Shown here: one piece after another, positions 7,263 to 15,839 of the stretch
Layout: each line of letters opens with the position of its first letter
Position numbering within the stretch: position 1 is the stretch's first letter
Assembly (NCBI GenBank): GCA_001464695.1
Contig: LNDQ01000038.1
Span: 1 to 50,651, forward strand
Direction: 5' to 3'
DNA length: 50,651 nucleotides
From: Betaproteobacteria bacterium Ga0077523
Lineage (GTDB): Bacteria; Pseudomonadota; Gammaproteobacteria; Burkholderiales; Ga0077523
Position numbers and translations under genes: made by a program
Notes under the pieces: model-generated
What the model saw: only the letters and a program-made list of their open reading frames with translations
Database searches by the model: none
What the model was told of the DNA's origin: nothing

Positions 7263-10200
7263 ATGCTTGAACGCATCATCGATCTGTCGGTCCGCTACCG
7301 CGTGCTCGTGCTAGTGGCGTTCGCCACCATCGCGGCGCTCGGCGTACTCGCATGGCAGCGCATTCCGCTCGACGCCTTTCCGGATGTAACGCCAGTCCAG
7401 GTCACCATCTACACCGAAGTGCCCGGCGGTGCCGCCGAGGACGTGGAGCGGCTCGTGACCTTTCCCATCGAAGCCGCCGTCGCCGGTCTGCCCAGGGTGC
7501 AGCAGGTGCGGTCGTTCTCGCTGTTCGGACTGTCGTACGTCACGGTCTACTTCGAAGACGGCGTCAACGTCTACTTCGCCCGCCAGGTCGTGACCGAACG
7601 GCTGCTCGAAGCGAAGGAGCGCCTTCCCGAGGGTTTCGGCACGCCCGTGCTGGGCCCCAACAGTTCCGGGCTCGGCCAGGTGTTCTGGTACGCACTGCGC
7701 AGCACCGACCCCGCGATGCCGTCCACCGAGGTGCGCGCGCTGCACGACTGGACCGTGCGGCTGATCATGCGAACGGCCCCGGGCGTGGACGACGTGCTGT
7801 CCTGGGGTGGCCACCAGAAGCAGTTCCAGGTGCTGGTCGATCCGGCGCGCCTGGTCAAGTACGGCCTGGAACTGGGCGAAGTGCTGGCCGTGATGGCAGG
7901 CTCGAACCGCCAGGTGAGCGGTCAAACCGTGACGATCGGGCGCGAGCAATACGCGGTGCGCGGTCTCGGACTCGTGCGCAGCACCGACGACATCGCCCGT
8001 ACCGTCCTCGCCGAGCGCGCGGGCGTGCCCATCACCGTAGGCGACGTCGCGCGGGTGATCGAAGGCCCCGGCTTGCGTTTCGGCGCCGTCACGCGCGACG
8101 GCGGCGAGGTCGTGCTCGGCATGGCACTGCAGCGCATCGGCTCCAACGCCGAAGGCGTGGTCCGTGCGCTGAAACAACGGCTGGAAGTCGTGAAACGTGT
8201 CCTGCCGGCGTCGGTCAAGCTCGATATCGTCTACGATCGGACGGAGATCATCGACAAAGCAATCTCCATGGCGGACACGGCCATGATCGAAGGCGTGGTG
8301 CTCGTGGTGGCCGTGCTGTTCCTGTTCATCGGTGAAGTGCGCGCCGCACTGGTCGTGGTAGTCGCGATCCCCATGGCTCGCCTGATCGCATTCCTCTTCA
8401 TGGAGCGCTGGGGGCTGTCAGCCAACCTGCTCTCGCTGGGCGGGCTGGTCATCGGCCTGGGCATGACCATCGACGGACCCATCGTGCTGATCGAGAACGC
8501 CGCCCGGCGTCTCGCGCACGGTGCATCCGGCACCGCGGATCGCATCCGTATCGTGACCGAGGCAGCCAAGGAAGTGATCAACCCCATCGCCTTCGGCGTG
8601 CTGATCATCGCGGTGGTCTTCATCCCGCTGCTGTCGCTCGAAGGGCTCGAAGGGCGGCTGTTCAAGCCGCTCGCGCTCAACATGGTCTTTGCCATGATCG
8701 GTTCCATCGTGCTGACGGTGCTGCTGATGCCGGTACTCGCGAGCCTGGTCCTGCGTCCGCGCGAGGAAAAGGATCCCTGGATCATGCGCCGGGCCAAGTC
8801 CCTCTACGCCCCGCTGCTCGAGTGGTCGCTGCGCTACCCGCGCCGCTTGCTGGCGAGCGCAGTGGTTGCATTGGCGGCGGCGCTCGCCACGGTGCCCTTC
8901 CTCGGCAAGGAGTTCATGCCGATCCTCATCGAACAGGAAGTGATGTTCCGCGTCACCGGCATTCCGGCAGTGTCGCTCGACGAATCGGTGCAGGTTTCCC
9001 GGACCGTAGACCAAACGCTCAAGCGGTTTCCGCAAACGCTGCACACCACCGCCACGATCGGCCGGGCCGAGCGCGGCGAGACCGCCGACGTGAACTACAT
9101 GGAGGTGCTGGTCGAGTTGAAGCCGCATGACGAGTGGCCGAAGTCCATCACCTACAGCGAGCTTTCGCGTGAGATGGGTGAGGCTCTCGAGGCCGCGCTG
9201 CCCACTTCGGTGGTGAACGGAACGCAGCCGGTGCAGATGCGTGTCGACGAACTGATCTCCGGCGTTCGTTCACCACTGGCGCTCAAGATCTATGGCGAGG
9301 ACCTGGGCACTCTCGAGCGGCTCTCGCAAGCCGCGAAACGCATCGTCGAGTCCACCCCAGGCGCCGTCGACGTATCGCTCGAGGCCAATCGCGGCAAGCC
9401 GCAACTGGTCGTCCGGGTGGATCGCGAAGCCGCGGGCCGCTACGGCATCTCTGTCGAGGAAGTGCTCGAGGCCGTGCGCACCGGTATCGGCGGGCGGGCG
9501 GTGAGCCAGGTGCTCGACGGGGTCAAGCGCTTCGACCTGGTCGTGTGGACCGGCCAGGACCAACGCTCGTCGGCCGAGGCGATCCGTTCGATGCCGCTGC
9601 GCTCGGCGGATGGCGCGCTGGTCCCGCTATCGCGGGTCGCCCGGATCGAGACTGCCGAGGGCTACTCGTTCGTCCGGCGTGAGCAACTGCAGCGTTTCGC
9701 CATCGTGCAGCTCGGCGTGGAAGGGCGCGACATCGACGGCTTCGTGACCGAGGCCGCATCCCGACTCGAAAAAGAGATCAAGCTGCCCGAAGGCTACTGG
9801 TTCGACTGGGGCGGCGCGTTCGAGAATCAGCGGCGCGCCATGGCCCGTCTCGCCGTGATCGTGCCGCTCACCATCGCGCTCATCTTCCTGCTTCTCTACA
9901 CGGCCTTCGGCAACCTGCGGCACGCGACGCTGATCCTGGCGAACATTCCCTTCGCCACCGTGGGCGGCGTGTTCGCGCTGTTCGTGAGTGGCCAATACCT
10001 GTCCGTGCCGGCAGCCGTCGGATTCATCGCGGTGTTCGGGGTCGCAGTCCTGAACGGGATCGTGCTGATCAAGTTCTTCAACGATCTGCGCGCCGAAGGC
10101 AAGCCGCTGGACGAGGTGCTGCGTGAGGGAGCTCTGCTGCGGCTACGGCCTGTTCTCATGACAGCACTGGTGGAGATCCTCGGGCTCGTGCCCTTCCTGC

Positions 10201-10403
10201 TCGCAACCGGTGTGGGCTCCGAAATTCTCCGGCCGCTCGCGACTGTGGTGATCGGCGGCCTGCTTTCGGCTACCGTCCTCACGCTGCTCCTGCTGCCGGC
10301 CATGTACGAATGGATCGAGGCGCGCAACGGGCAAAGCGGTGCGTCGAAGCAGACCGCGAGTCCGATCCGAAGCACCACTGCCGGGGAGCAGAAGGATGGT
10401 TGA
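7263..10403 (+). CDS. czcA: HME-family RND heavy-metal efflux pump (CzcA/CusA type)
   Basis: At 1046 residues this is a full-length inner-membrane RND proton antiporter. The N-terminal DAFPDVTPVQV and TEVPGGAAEDVERLVT segments are typical of heavy-metal RND pumps. Transmembrane helix 4 reads GLGMTIDGPIVLIENAARR, with Asp404 as the likely proton-relay residue. This differs from both the DFGxxxDGAxxxxEN motif of zinc/cobalt/cadmium CzcA and the CusA-type motif, so the substrate is not fixed by it. The neighbouring Zn/Cd-type ATPase and CDF genes favour divalent cations. Its end overlaps the ATPase start by 8 bp. Confidence 0.88.
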   Translation: MLERIIDLSVRYRVLVLVAFATIAALGVLAWQRIPLDAFPDVTPVQVTIYTEVPGGAAEDVERLVTFPIEAAVAGLPRVQQVRSFSLFGLSYVTVYFEDGVNVYFARQVVTERLLEAKERLPEGFGTPVLGPNSSGLGQVFWYALRSTDPAMPSTEVRALHDWTVRLIMRTAPGVDDVLSWGGHQKQFQVLVDPARLVKYGLELGEVLAVMAGSNRQVSGQTVTIGREQYAVRGLGLVRSTDDIARTVLAERAGVPITVGDVARVIEGPGLRFGAVTRDGGEVVLGMALQRIGSNAEGVVRALKQRLEVVKRVLPASVKLDIVYDRTEIIDKAISMADTAMIEGVVLVVAVLFLFIGEVRAALVVVVAIPMARLIAFLFMERWGLSANLLSLGGLVIGLGMTIDGPIVLIENAARRLAHGASGTADRIRIVTEAAKEVINPIAFGVLIIAVVFIPLLSLEGLEGRLFKPLALNMVFAMIGSIVLTVLLMPVLASLVLRPREEKDPWIMRRAKSLYAPLLEWSLRYPRRLLASAVVALAAALATVPFLGKEFMPILIEQEVMFRVTGIPAVSLDESVQVSRTVDQTLKRFPQTLHTTATIGRAERGETADVNYMEVLVELKPHDEWPKSITYSELSREMGEALEAALPTSVVNGTQPVQMRVDELISGVRSPLALKIYGEDLGTLERLSQAAKRIVESTPGAVDVSLEANRGKPQLVVRVDREAAGRYGISVEEVLEAVRTGIGGRAVSQVLDGVKRFDLVVWTGQDQRSSAEAIRSMPLRSADGALVPLSRVARIETAEGYSFVRREQLQRFAIVQLGVEGRDIDGFVTEAASRLEKEIKLPEGYWFDWGGAFENQRRAMARLAVIVPLTIALIFLLLYTAFGNLRHATLILANIPFATVGGVFALFVSGQYLSVPAAVGFIAVFGVAVLNGIVLIKFFNDLRAEGKPLDEVLREGALLRLRPVLMTALVEILGLVPFLLATGVGSEILRPLATVVIGGLLSATVLTLLLLPAMYEWIEARNGQSGASKQTASPIRSTTAGEQKDG

Positions 10404-12576
10404 GACAACGAAGACACGATCGACGCTGAGACTCAGCATCCCCGAGATGGACTGCGCCTCGGAAGAGCAACAGGTGCGTGCAGCGCTGGCGACGCTGCCC
10501 GAACCGGTCGAGGTACGTTTCGATCTTGTTCGCCGCGAAGTTTCGGTCCACCACCGCCTGAACGATGAAGCCGGGATAGTGCGCGCCATCGAAGCGGCCG
10601 GGATGCGCCCGCGCAGGATCCCAGATGAGGAAGGGGGGCCTTCGCCCTCACCGTCCCGGCTGCGCGTCTGGATGCTCGTGGTGGGCGGGTTCGCCGCTTT
10701 GGCCTCCGAGGCGGTCGTATGGCTTGGACAATCGGAGAACAGCCCGTTGACGATCGTGCTGGCGTTGATCGGAATCGGGTTGACGGGTCGAGAGGTACTG
10801 CTGAAAGGGTTGAGCGCCGTCAGGCAACTGCGCCTGAACATCAATCTGCTGATGACAATCGCAGTAGCCGGCGCCATTGCCATCGGCAAATGGCCGGAGG
10901 CGGCCGTCGTGATCTGGCTGTTCGCAGTCGCCGAACTGCTCGAAGCGTTTTCGCTCGATCGTGCCAGGCGTGCGATCCGGCAACTACTCGCCCTGGCACC
11001 CGAGACTGCCTCGGTGGCTCAGATCGACGGCTCGTGGGCGGAACGGATGGTCGGCGAAACAGCGCTCGGTGATCGCGTGCGGGTACTTCCCGGAATGCGC
11101 ATCCCGCTGGATGGCCAAGTGGAAAACGGCCGCTCGGCGGTGAACCAGGCACCTCTCACGGGTGAGAGCGTGCCGGTGGAGAAGGGACTGGGTGATCCGG
11201 TGTTCGCCGGCTCGATCAACGGTCAGGGCGTACTCGAGTTCAAGGTGACAGCGGGCGCGGATGACTCGACGCTGGCGCGCATCATCCGGGCGGTCGAAGG
11301 CGCCCAGGGCGCCCGTGCACCGACGGAGCAGTTCGTCGACCGGTTCGCTCGCGTGTACATACCCGCCGTCGTGCTGATCGCCGCGGCCACTGCGCTGGTC
11401 CCGCCGCTCTTCTTCGGGGAGGCGTACGCCGTCTGGGCCTATCGCGCACTGGTCCTGCTCGTCATCGCCTGCCCTTGCGCCCTCGTGATCTCAACCCCGG
11501 TGACCATCGTCAGCGGACTCGCGGCGGCGGCTCGGCGTGGAATATTGATCAAGGGCGGCGCCCACCTCGAAATGGCGCGGCGGTTGAAGGTCCTGGCCCT
11601 CGACAAGACCGGGACCCTGACAGAAGGCCACCCGGTCGTGACCGACATCGTGCCGGTGGCTTCCGTCGAGGCACTCGAGGCGCTCGCCATGGCGGCATCA
11701 CTCTCCACGCGGTCAGATCATCCGGTGTCCGGCGCCATCGCCACCCATTGGTCGACCAGCGCCCCCGGTTCACCTGTGCCGACGGTGGATACCGTCGAAG
11801 CGATAGCGGGCCGTGGCATCCAGGGGCTCCTGGATGGCCGCCGATTGATGCTCGGCAATCACCGCTTCATCGAGGAAGCCAACGCCTGCTCACCGGCGAC
11901 CGAGGCGGCCCTGGAGCGCCTCGAAACGGAGGGCAAGACCACCGTGATCCTGGCGCGTGATGGCGCGGCGCTTGCGGTCATCGCGGTTTCCGATCCGGTG
12001 CGCGAAACCAGCCGTGCAGCGATCGAAATCCTGCATCGCCTCGACGTCATGACGGTGATGCTGTCGGGGGACAACCCGAGGACCGCCGGCGTCGTCGGCA
12101 ATCTGGTGGGCATCGACGACGTGCGTGCCGGACTCCTCCCGGAGCAGAAGCTCGAAGCATTGTCGGCACTGGTCGCCAGGCACGGGACCGTCGGAATGGT
12201 CGGCGACGGCATCAACGACGCGCCCGCACTCGCCGGCGCGGGCATCGGATTCGCCATGGGCGCCGCCGGCAGCGACACCGCCATCGAAACCGCGGACGTC
12301 GCGCTCATGGACGACGACCTGCGCAAGATTCCGGAGCTGATCCTTCTGAGCCGACGCACGCACGCCATCCTGATCCAGAACATATCTATCGCCCTGGGTA
12401 TCAAGTTCGTGTTTCTGGTACTGGCGGTCCTGGGAAAGTCCACGCTGTGGATGGCGATCTTCGCGGATCTGGGGGCAAGCCTGATCGTCGTGGCGAACGG
12501 ATTGCGGCTGCCGTATCACGGGCCATCTAGTTCGACGCATTCGCCTTCCGGCCCGAGCGGTCAGCCCGACAAGTGA
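10396..12576 (+). CDS. zntA: P1B-2-type Zn/Cd/Pb-exporting ATPase
   Basis: This 726-residue ATPase uses ATP to export soft divalent metals from the cytosol. It starts with one HMA-like domain whose metal loop is MDCASEEQ (Asp19-Cys20-x-x-Glu23-Glu24) instead of CxxC, a variant known in zinc/cadmium ATPases. It then has the CPC motif (Cys359-Pro-Cys361) in the membrane, the phosphorylation site DKTGT (Asp403), HPVSGAI, and the hinge GDGINDAPALAGAG. The last helices carry the Lys and DLGASL (DxG) motifs that define the P1B-2 group. The ATG at 10396 has the SD GGAGCAGAAGG, and the frame overlaps the RND gene by 8 bp. Confidence 0.93.
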   Translation: MVETTKTRSTLRLSIPEMDCASEEQQVRAALATLPEPVEVRFDLVRREVSVHHRLNDEAGIVRAIEAAGMRPRRIPDEEGGPSPSPSRLRVWMLVVGGFAALASEAVVWLGQSENSPLTIVLALIGIGLTGREVLLKGLSAVRQLRLNINLLMTIAVAGAIAIGKWPEAAVVIWLFAVAELLEAFSLDRARRAIRQLLALAPETASVAQIDGSWAERMVGETALGDRVRVLPGMRIPLDGQVENGRSAVNQAPLTGESVPVEKGLGDPVFAGSINGQGVLEFKVTAGADDSTLARIIRAVEGAQGARAPTEQFVDRFARVYIPAVVLIAAATALVPPLFFGEAYAVWAYRALVLLVIACPCALVISTPVTIVSGLAAAARRGILIKGGAHLEMARRLKVLALDKTGTLTEGHPVVTDIVPVASVEALEALAMAASLSTRSDHPVSGAIATHWSTSAPGSPVPTVDTVEAIAGRGIQGLLDGRRLMLGNHRFIEEANACSPATEAALERLETEGKTTVILARDGAALAVIAVSDPVRETSRAAIEILHRLDVMTVMLSGDNPRTAGVVGNLVGIDDVRAGLLPEQKLEALSALVARHGTVGMVGDGINDAPALAGAGIGFAMGAAGSDTAIETADVALMDDDLRKIPELILLSRRTHAILIQNISIALGIKFVFLVLAVLGKSTLWMAIFADLGASLIVVANGLRLPYHGPSSSTHSPSGPSGQPDK

Positions 12577-12588
12577 ACGGAGCTGCTC

Positions 12589-13551
12589 ATGAGCAAACCG
12601 CACAGCCACGCCCACGCATTGCCATCGACCCAGAACGAGCGATCGCTGCGCGTCGCGCTCGCGCTCACCGGTTCGTTTCTCGTCGTCGAAATCGTCGGCG
12701 GCATCCTCACCGGCAGCCTGGCACTCCTGTCCGATGCCGCCCATATGTTCACGGATGTGGCGGCGCTCGCCATTGCGCTCGCGGCGATCCGTGTCGCAAG
12801 GCGCCCCGCCGATGCGCGACGGACGTTCGGCTATCACCGGTTCGAGATCCTCGCGGCAGCATTCAACGCCCTGCTGCTGTTCGCGGTGGCCATCTATATC
12901 CTGTTCGAGGCTTGGCAGCGTTACCGCAATCCGGCGGAAATCGCCTCGGGCGGCATGCTGATCGTCGCAGTGGTCGGGCTCGTCGTGAATACGATCGCCT
13001 TGCGACTGCTCGGCGCGGGCAAGGACGCCAGCCTGAACGTCAAGGGAGCGTACCTCGAGGTCTGGAGCGATCTGCTCGGATCGATCGGCGTGATCGTCGC
13101 GGCGCTCGTGATCCGATTCACCGGCTGGACGTGGGTGGATTCTCTGGTCGCCGTGGGCATCGGCCTCTGGGTCCTGCCACGCACATGGGTGCTGTTGCGC
13201 GAGAGCGTGAACATCCTCCTTGAAGGCGTACCCGACGGCATCGCCATCGGCGAGGTCGAAGCCGCGATGCGGGAGGTCGCGGGCGTGACGGATGTTCACG
13301 ACCTGCACGTCTGGGCACTGTCGAGCGGTAAGACGAGCCTAACCGCCCACGTGGTGGTCGCGCCGGACACTTCGCACGAAACGCTGGACACCAAGCTTCG
13401 AGCAGTTCTGGCGACGCGCTTCTTCGTGCGCCATACCACGCTGCAGATCGAGGGTAGACGGTGCGATCAAGTCGGCGGCGTTTGTGATTTCGATGCCGGC
13501 CCCGACCGCGTGCCGGCATCCGACACCGGGCACGACGATCATGCGCATTGA
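12589..13551 (+). CDS. czcD: Cation diffusion facilitator, CzcD-type
   Basis: This 320-residue CDF protein exchanges cytosolic divalent metal for protons. It has a His-rich N-terminus (SKPHSHAHAL), six predicted membrane helices and a C-terminal cytosolic domain (about 205-320). The helix-2 site is LSDAAHMFTD (His-x3-Asp). The equivalent site in helix 5 is LEVWSDLLGS, with Glu-x3-Asp rather than the His-x3-Asp of ZitB-type Zn transporters, which may relax selectivity. The tail ends DTGHDDHAH. It lies 12 bp after the ATPase gene and closes the operon. Confidence 0.92.
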   Translation: MSKPHSHAHALPSTQNERSLRVALALTGSFLVVEIVGGILTGSLALLSDAAHMFTDVAALAIALAAIRVARRPADARRTFGYHRFEILAAAFNALLLFAVAIYILFEAWQRYRNPAEIASGGMLIVAVVGLVVNTIALRLLGAGKDASLNVKGAYLEVWSDLLGSIGVIVAALVIRFTGWTWVDSLVAVGIGLWVLPRTWVLLRESVNILLEGVPDGIAIGEVEAAMREVAGVTDVHDLHVWALSSGKTSLTAHVVVAPDTSHETLDTKLRAVLATRFFVRHTTLQIEGRRCDQVGGVCDFDAGPDRVPASDTGHDDHAH

Positions 13552-13617
13552 CGCACCGGCGCGATCATTGACTCGCGAGGGGGGATTCACCCAACGCCAC
13601 GAGAACTCGATGCGTCG

Positions 13618-13953
13618 TCACTCGACGCCCGACGGCTGCATCGCGATGATGGCCATGCCCACCAATGCCACACCCGCACCCGCCACGTCCCAGCGAGTCG
13701 GAGCCACCCCGTCCACGAGGTAGAGCCACGCCAGTGCAACGGCGATGTACATCCCGCCATAAGCAGCATAAGTACGTCCGGCCGCACTCGGGTGCAAGGT
13801 CAGCAGCCAGGCGAACAGCGCGAGAGAAGACGCGGCGGGCAACAGCAGCCATGCGCTTTTGCCTTGCCTCAACACGAGCAACGGCAGATAGCATCCGACG
13901 ATCTCGGCCAGCGCCGTCACAATGAACAATGCCGCTACGCGGACCAGACCCAC
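13618..13953 (-). CDS. UPF0060 (YnfA-type) small four-helix membrane protein
   Basis: This 111-residue protein is almost entirely four hydrophobic helices with the UPF0060 hallmarks: [17 protein letters not shown], the short loop [17 protein letters not shown] and the helix [12 protein letters not shown]. YnfA proteins belong to the small multidrug resistance-related superfamily; this one sits with mercury-type genes. The start is GTG at 13953, chosen because AGGAGG lies just upstream and the family begins there; the frame is open further back through the merR remnant. Its GTG shares one base with the TAG stop of that remnant, so translation may be coupled. Confidence 0.85.
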   Translation of the reverse strand: MGLVRVAALFIVTALAEIVGCYLPLLVLRQGKSAWLLLPAASSLALFAWLLTLHPSAAGRTYAAYGGMYIAVALAWLYLVDGVAPTRWDVAGAGVALVGMAIIAMQPSGVE

Positions 13954-14174
13954 TATCGTGCCTCCTGCAGGAATGCGATCACGGGACACGATACCTGCTC
14001 GCGGTCCACGGCGCATTGATCTACGAGCCGGGTCAGTATCGCTTCGATGCGCTCCAGATCGGACAGCTTCCGGCGCACCACAGCCAGCTTGCTGGAAGCG
14101 ACTTCCCGGGCTCGCGAGCACCGCGTCCCGTCGTCAAGCTGAAGCAGAACGGCAACCTCAACCAGCGTGAAACC
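13953..14174 (-). pseudogene. merR: merR remnant lacking the DNA-binding half
   Basis: The 73 residues from [19 protein letters not shown] to [11 protein letters not shown] match the dimerisation helix and metal-binding part of mercury-type MerR. The three Hg(II) ligand cysteines are all present (DGTRC, VDQC and VSCPV). The first half of the roughly 140-residue protein, including the winged helix-turn-helix, is missing: upstream of GFTL the frame runs straight into the operator palindrome and gives unrelated residues. The frame stays open to 14282, but no start gives an HTH. An internal deletion between operator and gene is the simplest explanation. Confidence 0.75.
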
Positions 14175-14192
14175 GATCCTCACTCGTGGGAT

Positions 14193-14220
14193 TCGACTCC
14201 GTACCTCGGTACGGAGTCGA
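14193..14220. promoter_or_regulatory. Perfect mer-type operator palindrome
   Basis: TCGACTCCGTACC and GGTACGGAGTCGA are exact inverted repeats separated by TC, 28 bp in all. The core CCGTAC-N4-GTACGG is that of the classical MerR operator, and TCGACT with a 19-bp spacer matches the mer promoter -35 geometry on both strands. The -10 positions (CGAGCT or CGAATC) are poor. It lies between the merR remnant and the GDCCVxC gene, where an intact mer operon has it. Confidence 0.75.
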
Positions 14221-14356
14221 GCTTGCTGCACTCCGAGTAGGGGGGAGCCCCGGAGTTCGCCGGACCGGAAGGTCCCGGACAAGACTTGCCTGGAATCTCC
14301 GGGGGCGATGACACCGAACCCGGGCGCTCGCCATGTAACAAGAAGGTGAAACCATC

Positions 14357-14572
14357 ATGTCCGCCGTCGTTCTCGAGTCTGTGTTGACGTGCCCGCACTG
14401 CGGATTCTCCAAGCGCGAAACCATGCCTGAGGATGCCTGCCAGTTCTTCTACGAATGCGGTGGCTGCAAGACCCTGCTCCGCCCAAATCCGGGTGACTGC
14501 TGCGTGTTCTGTTCCTTCGGCTCGGTAAAGTGTCCGCCGATCCAGCAAAAGGGGGCTTCCGGCACACGATGA
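14357..14572 (+). CDS. GDCCVxC-domain protein (Cys form), zinc-ribbon-like
   Basis: This 71-residue protein has three Cys pairs: LTCPHCGFSK, ECGGCKTLL and the signature GDCCVFCSFGSVKCPP. The GDCCVxC family contains both selenocysteine and cysteine forms and is commonly found beside mer-type genes; its biochemical role is not established. All key positions here are Cys codons. The SD GAAGG lies about 10 bases before the ATG. It is downstream of the mer-type operator, so it may once have been MerR-controlled. It was probably exported or cytosolic; no signal peptide is visible. Confidence 0.8.
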   Translation: MSAVVLESVLTCPHCGFSKRETMPEDACQFFYECGGCKTLLRPNPGDCCVFCSFGSVKCPPIQQKGASGTR

Positions 14573-14622
14573 ACCCGGGAGCGTCGTGAGTCATCCCCGA
14601 AGATCCTTGACGAACCACGCAC

Positions 14623-14650
14623 GGTAAGTCTCGCTTAAGCGTCCCCTAAG
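14623..14650 (+). promoter_or_regulatory. Triple direct repeat (NNTAAG every 11 bp), OmpR/PhoB-type operator
   Basis: GGTAAG (14623), CTTAAG (14634) and CCTAAG (14645) recur at exactly 11-bp steps. Head-to-tail hexamers about one helical turn apart are how OmpR/PhoB-family response regulators bind. The array is 70 bp before the small gene at 14721 and precedes the two-component system encoded at 15180-17236, which could bind here. Confidence 0.5.
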
Positions 14651-14720
14651 TTTCGCTGCGGAAACTGTCCTCCATCGCGAGCCGCATTGGCAAGGCGACC
14701 CATCGAAAACGGAGGACATC

Positions 14721-15071
14721 ATGAACACCGGAAATCCAGTTGGCGGTACAGGCAGTCGGGGTAGAACTCGCACGGCAACCGTGAAGGCGATCATCGGCGC
14801 GGGTATCGCCATGATCGGGATCACCATGGCAGAGATGGCGTTGGCGGACCGGGATTCGTACCCGGCCTGGCATCGTCAGCAGGTCTTCGGGCCGACCGCG
14901 TCGCCGGAAATGGTGATGGCGGTCCCGCGCACCGTCCTGCCCGGGCGAGGTGTTTCGTTCCAGAATTGGCACTATCGGCAGTATGTCCAGCAGTCGCGAG
15001 AGCAAGCGTCGGACAGCTCGATGGCCCGCGCTCAAAGCGACGGTACCCAGCCGGGGGCAATCCTCCGATAG
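14721..15071 (+). CDS. Small exported protein of unknown function
   Basis: This 116-residue protein begins with a polar N-terminus followed by a hydrophobic segment (VKAIIGAGIAMIGITMAEMALA), which could be a signal peptide cleaved before DRDSYP or an anchor. The mature part is rich in Arg, Gln, Trp and Tyr (SYPAWHRQQVFGPT; FQNWHYRQYVQQSREQ) and contains no Cys. I recognise no family. A strong SD (GGAGGACATC) precedes the ATG. It lies between the triple-repeat operator and the response regulator, so it is a likely first gene or output of that system. Confidence 0.6.
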   Translation: MNTGNPVGGTGSRGRTRTATVKAIIGAGIAMIGITMAEMALADRDSYPAWHRQQVFGPTASPEMVMAVPRTVLPGRGVSFQNWHYRQYVQQSREQASDSSMARAQSDGTQPGAILR

Positions 15072-15179
15072 CATGGCACGACGGCACGGACGTATCGGAG
15101 GCGCCGCCGGGCGGCGGAGAGGCGGCGCACTCGATCCGACGAGGGACTCTAGCCCGACCGGTGACGAATCGCCCACGAC

Positions 15180-15839
15180 ATGAAACTTCTTCTCGTAGAG
15201 GACGATACCCTGATCGGTGAAACGCTCGTGGAGACGTTGCGGGACCGGGCGTACGCGACTGACTGGGTCAAGGACGGCGCCCTGGCGGACAACGCGCTCA
15301 GAAACCATTCGTACGACCTCGTGATACTCGATCTCGGCCTCCCCAAGCGCTCCGGCATGGACGTGCTGCGCGAACTGCGGTCGCGACGCGATTCCGTTCC
15401 GGTCCTGATCCTCACGGCGCGCGACGCGACCGACGACCGGGTTCGGGGGCTCAACGAGGGCGCCGACGACTACGTTTTGAAGCCCTTCGAACTCACCGAA
15501 CTTCTGGCTCGCGTGGCGGCATTGATCCGCCGCAGTGCGGGCCACGCGGAGACCACGGTCCGGATCGGCAATGTGGTCATCAAACCCGCCAGTCGGGAAG
15601 TGTCCGTCGATGGATCCCGGGTGGACCTGTCTGCAAGGGAATGGTCCGTGCTCGAACCGCTGATCACGCGCCCCGGAGTCGTGCTCTCCAGAGCCCAGCT
15701 CGAAGAGAAAGTCTTCGGGTGGAACGACGAACTGGGCAGCAATGCGATCGAGGTGTACGTCCACAGCCTGCGTCGCAAGTTGGGTCCAGGCATCATCCGC
15801 AACATGCGCGGCATCGGCTACGTGGTGGACAAGATATGA
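15180..15839 (+). CDS. OmpR-family response regulator (QseB/CzcR type)
   Basis: This 219-residue regulator has a receiver domain (1-115) with the acidic pocket VEDD, phosphoacceptor Asp51 (VILDLGLPKRSG), LTARD and the conserved Lys of YVLKPF. The C-terminal winged helix (125-219) includes DLSAREWSVLEPL and NAIEVYVHSLRRKLG. Phosphorylated proteins of this type bind direct repeats and activate target genes. Its stop overlaps the kinase start in ATGA (15836-15839). By context the targets are likely the metal operons on either side, and the 14623 repeats are the obvious candidate site. Confidence 0.92.
   Translation: MKLLLVEDDTLIGETLVETLRDRAYATDWVKDGALADNALRNHSYDLVILDLGLPKRSGMDVLRELRSRRDSVPVLILTARDATDDRVRGLNEGADDYVLKPFELTELLARVAALIRRSAGHAETTVRIGNVVIKPASREVSVDGSRVDLSAREWSVLEPLITRPGVVLSRAQLEEKVFGWNDELGSNAIEVYVHSLRRKLGPGIIRNMRGIGYVVDKI

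Noticed and set aside
14180..14548. Minus-strand 122-residue frame over the GDCCVxC gene that could have held the missing merR N-terminus
   Set aside because: It contains no helix-turn-helix and is the antisense of a well-supported Cys-rich gene.
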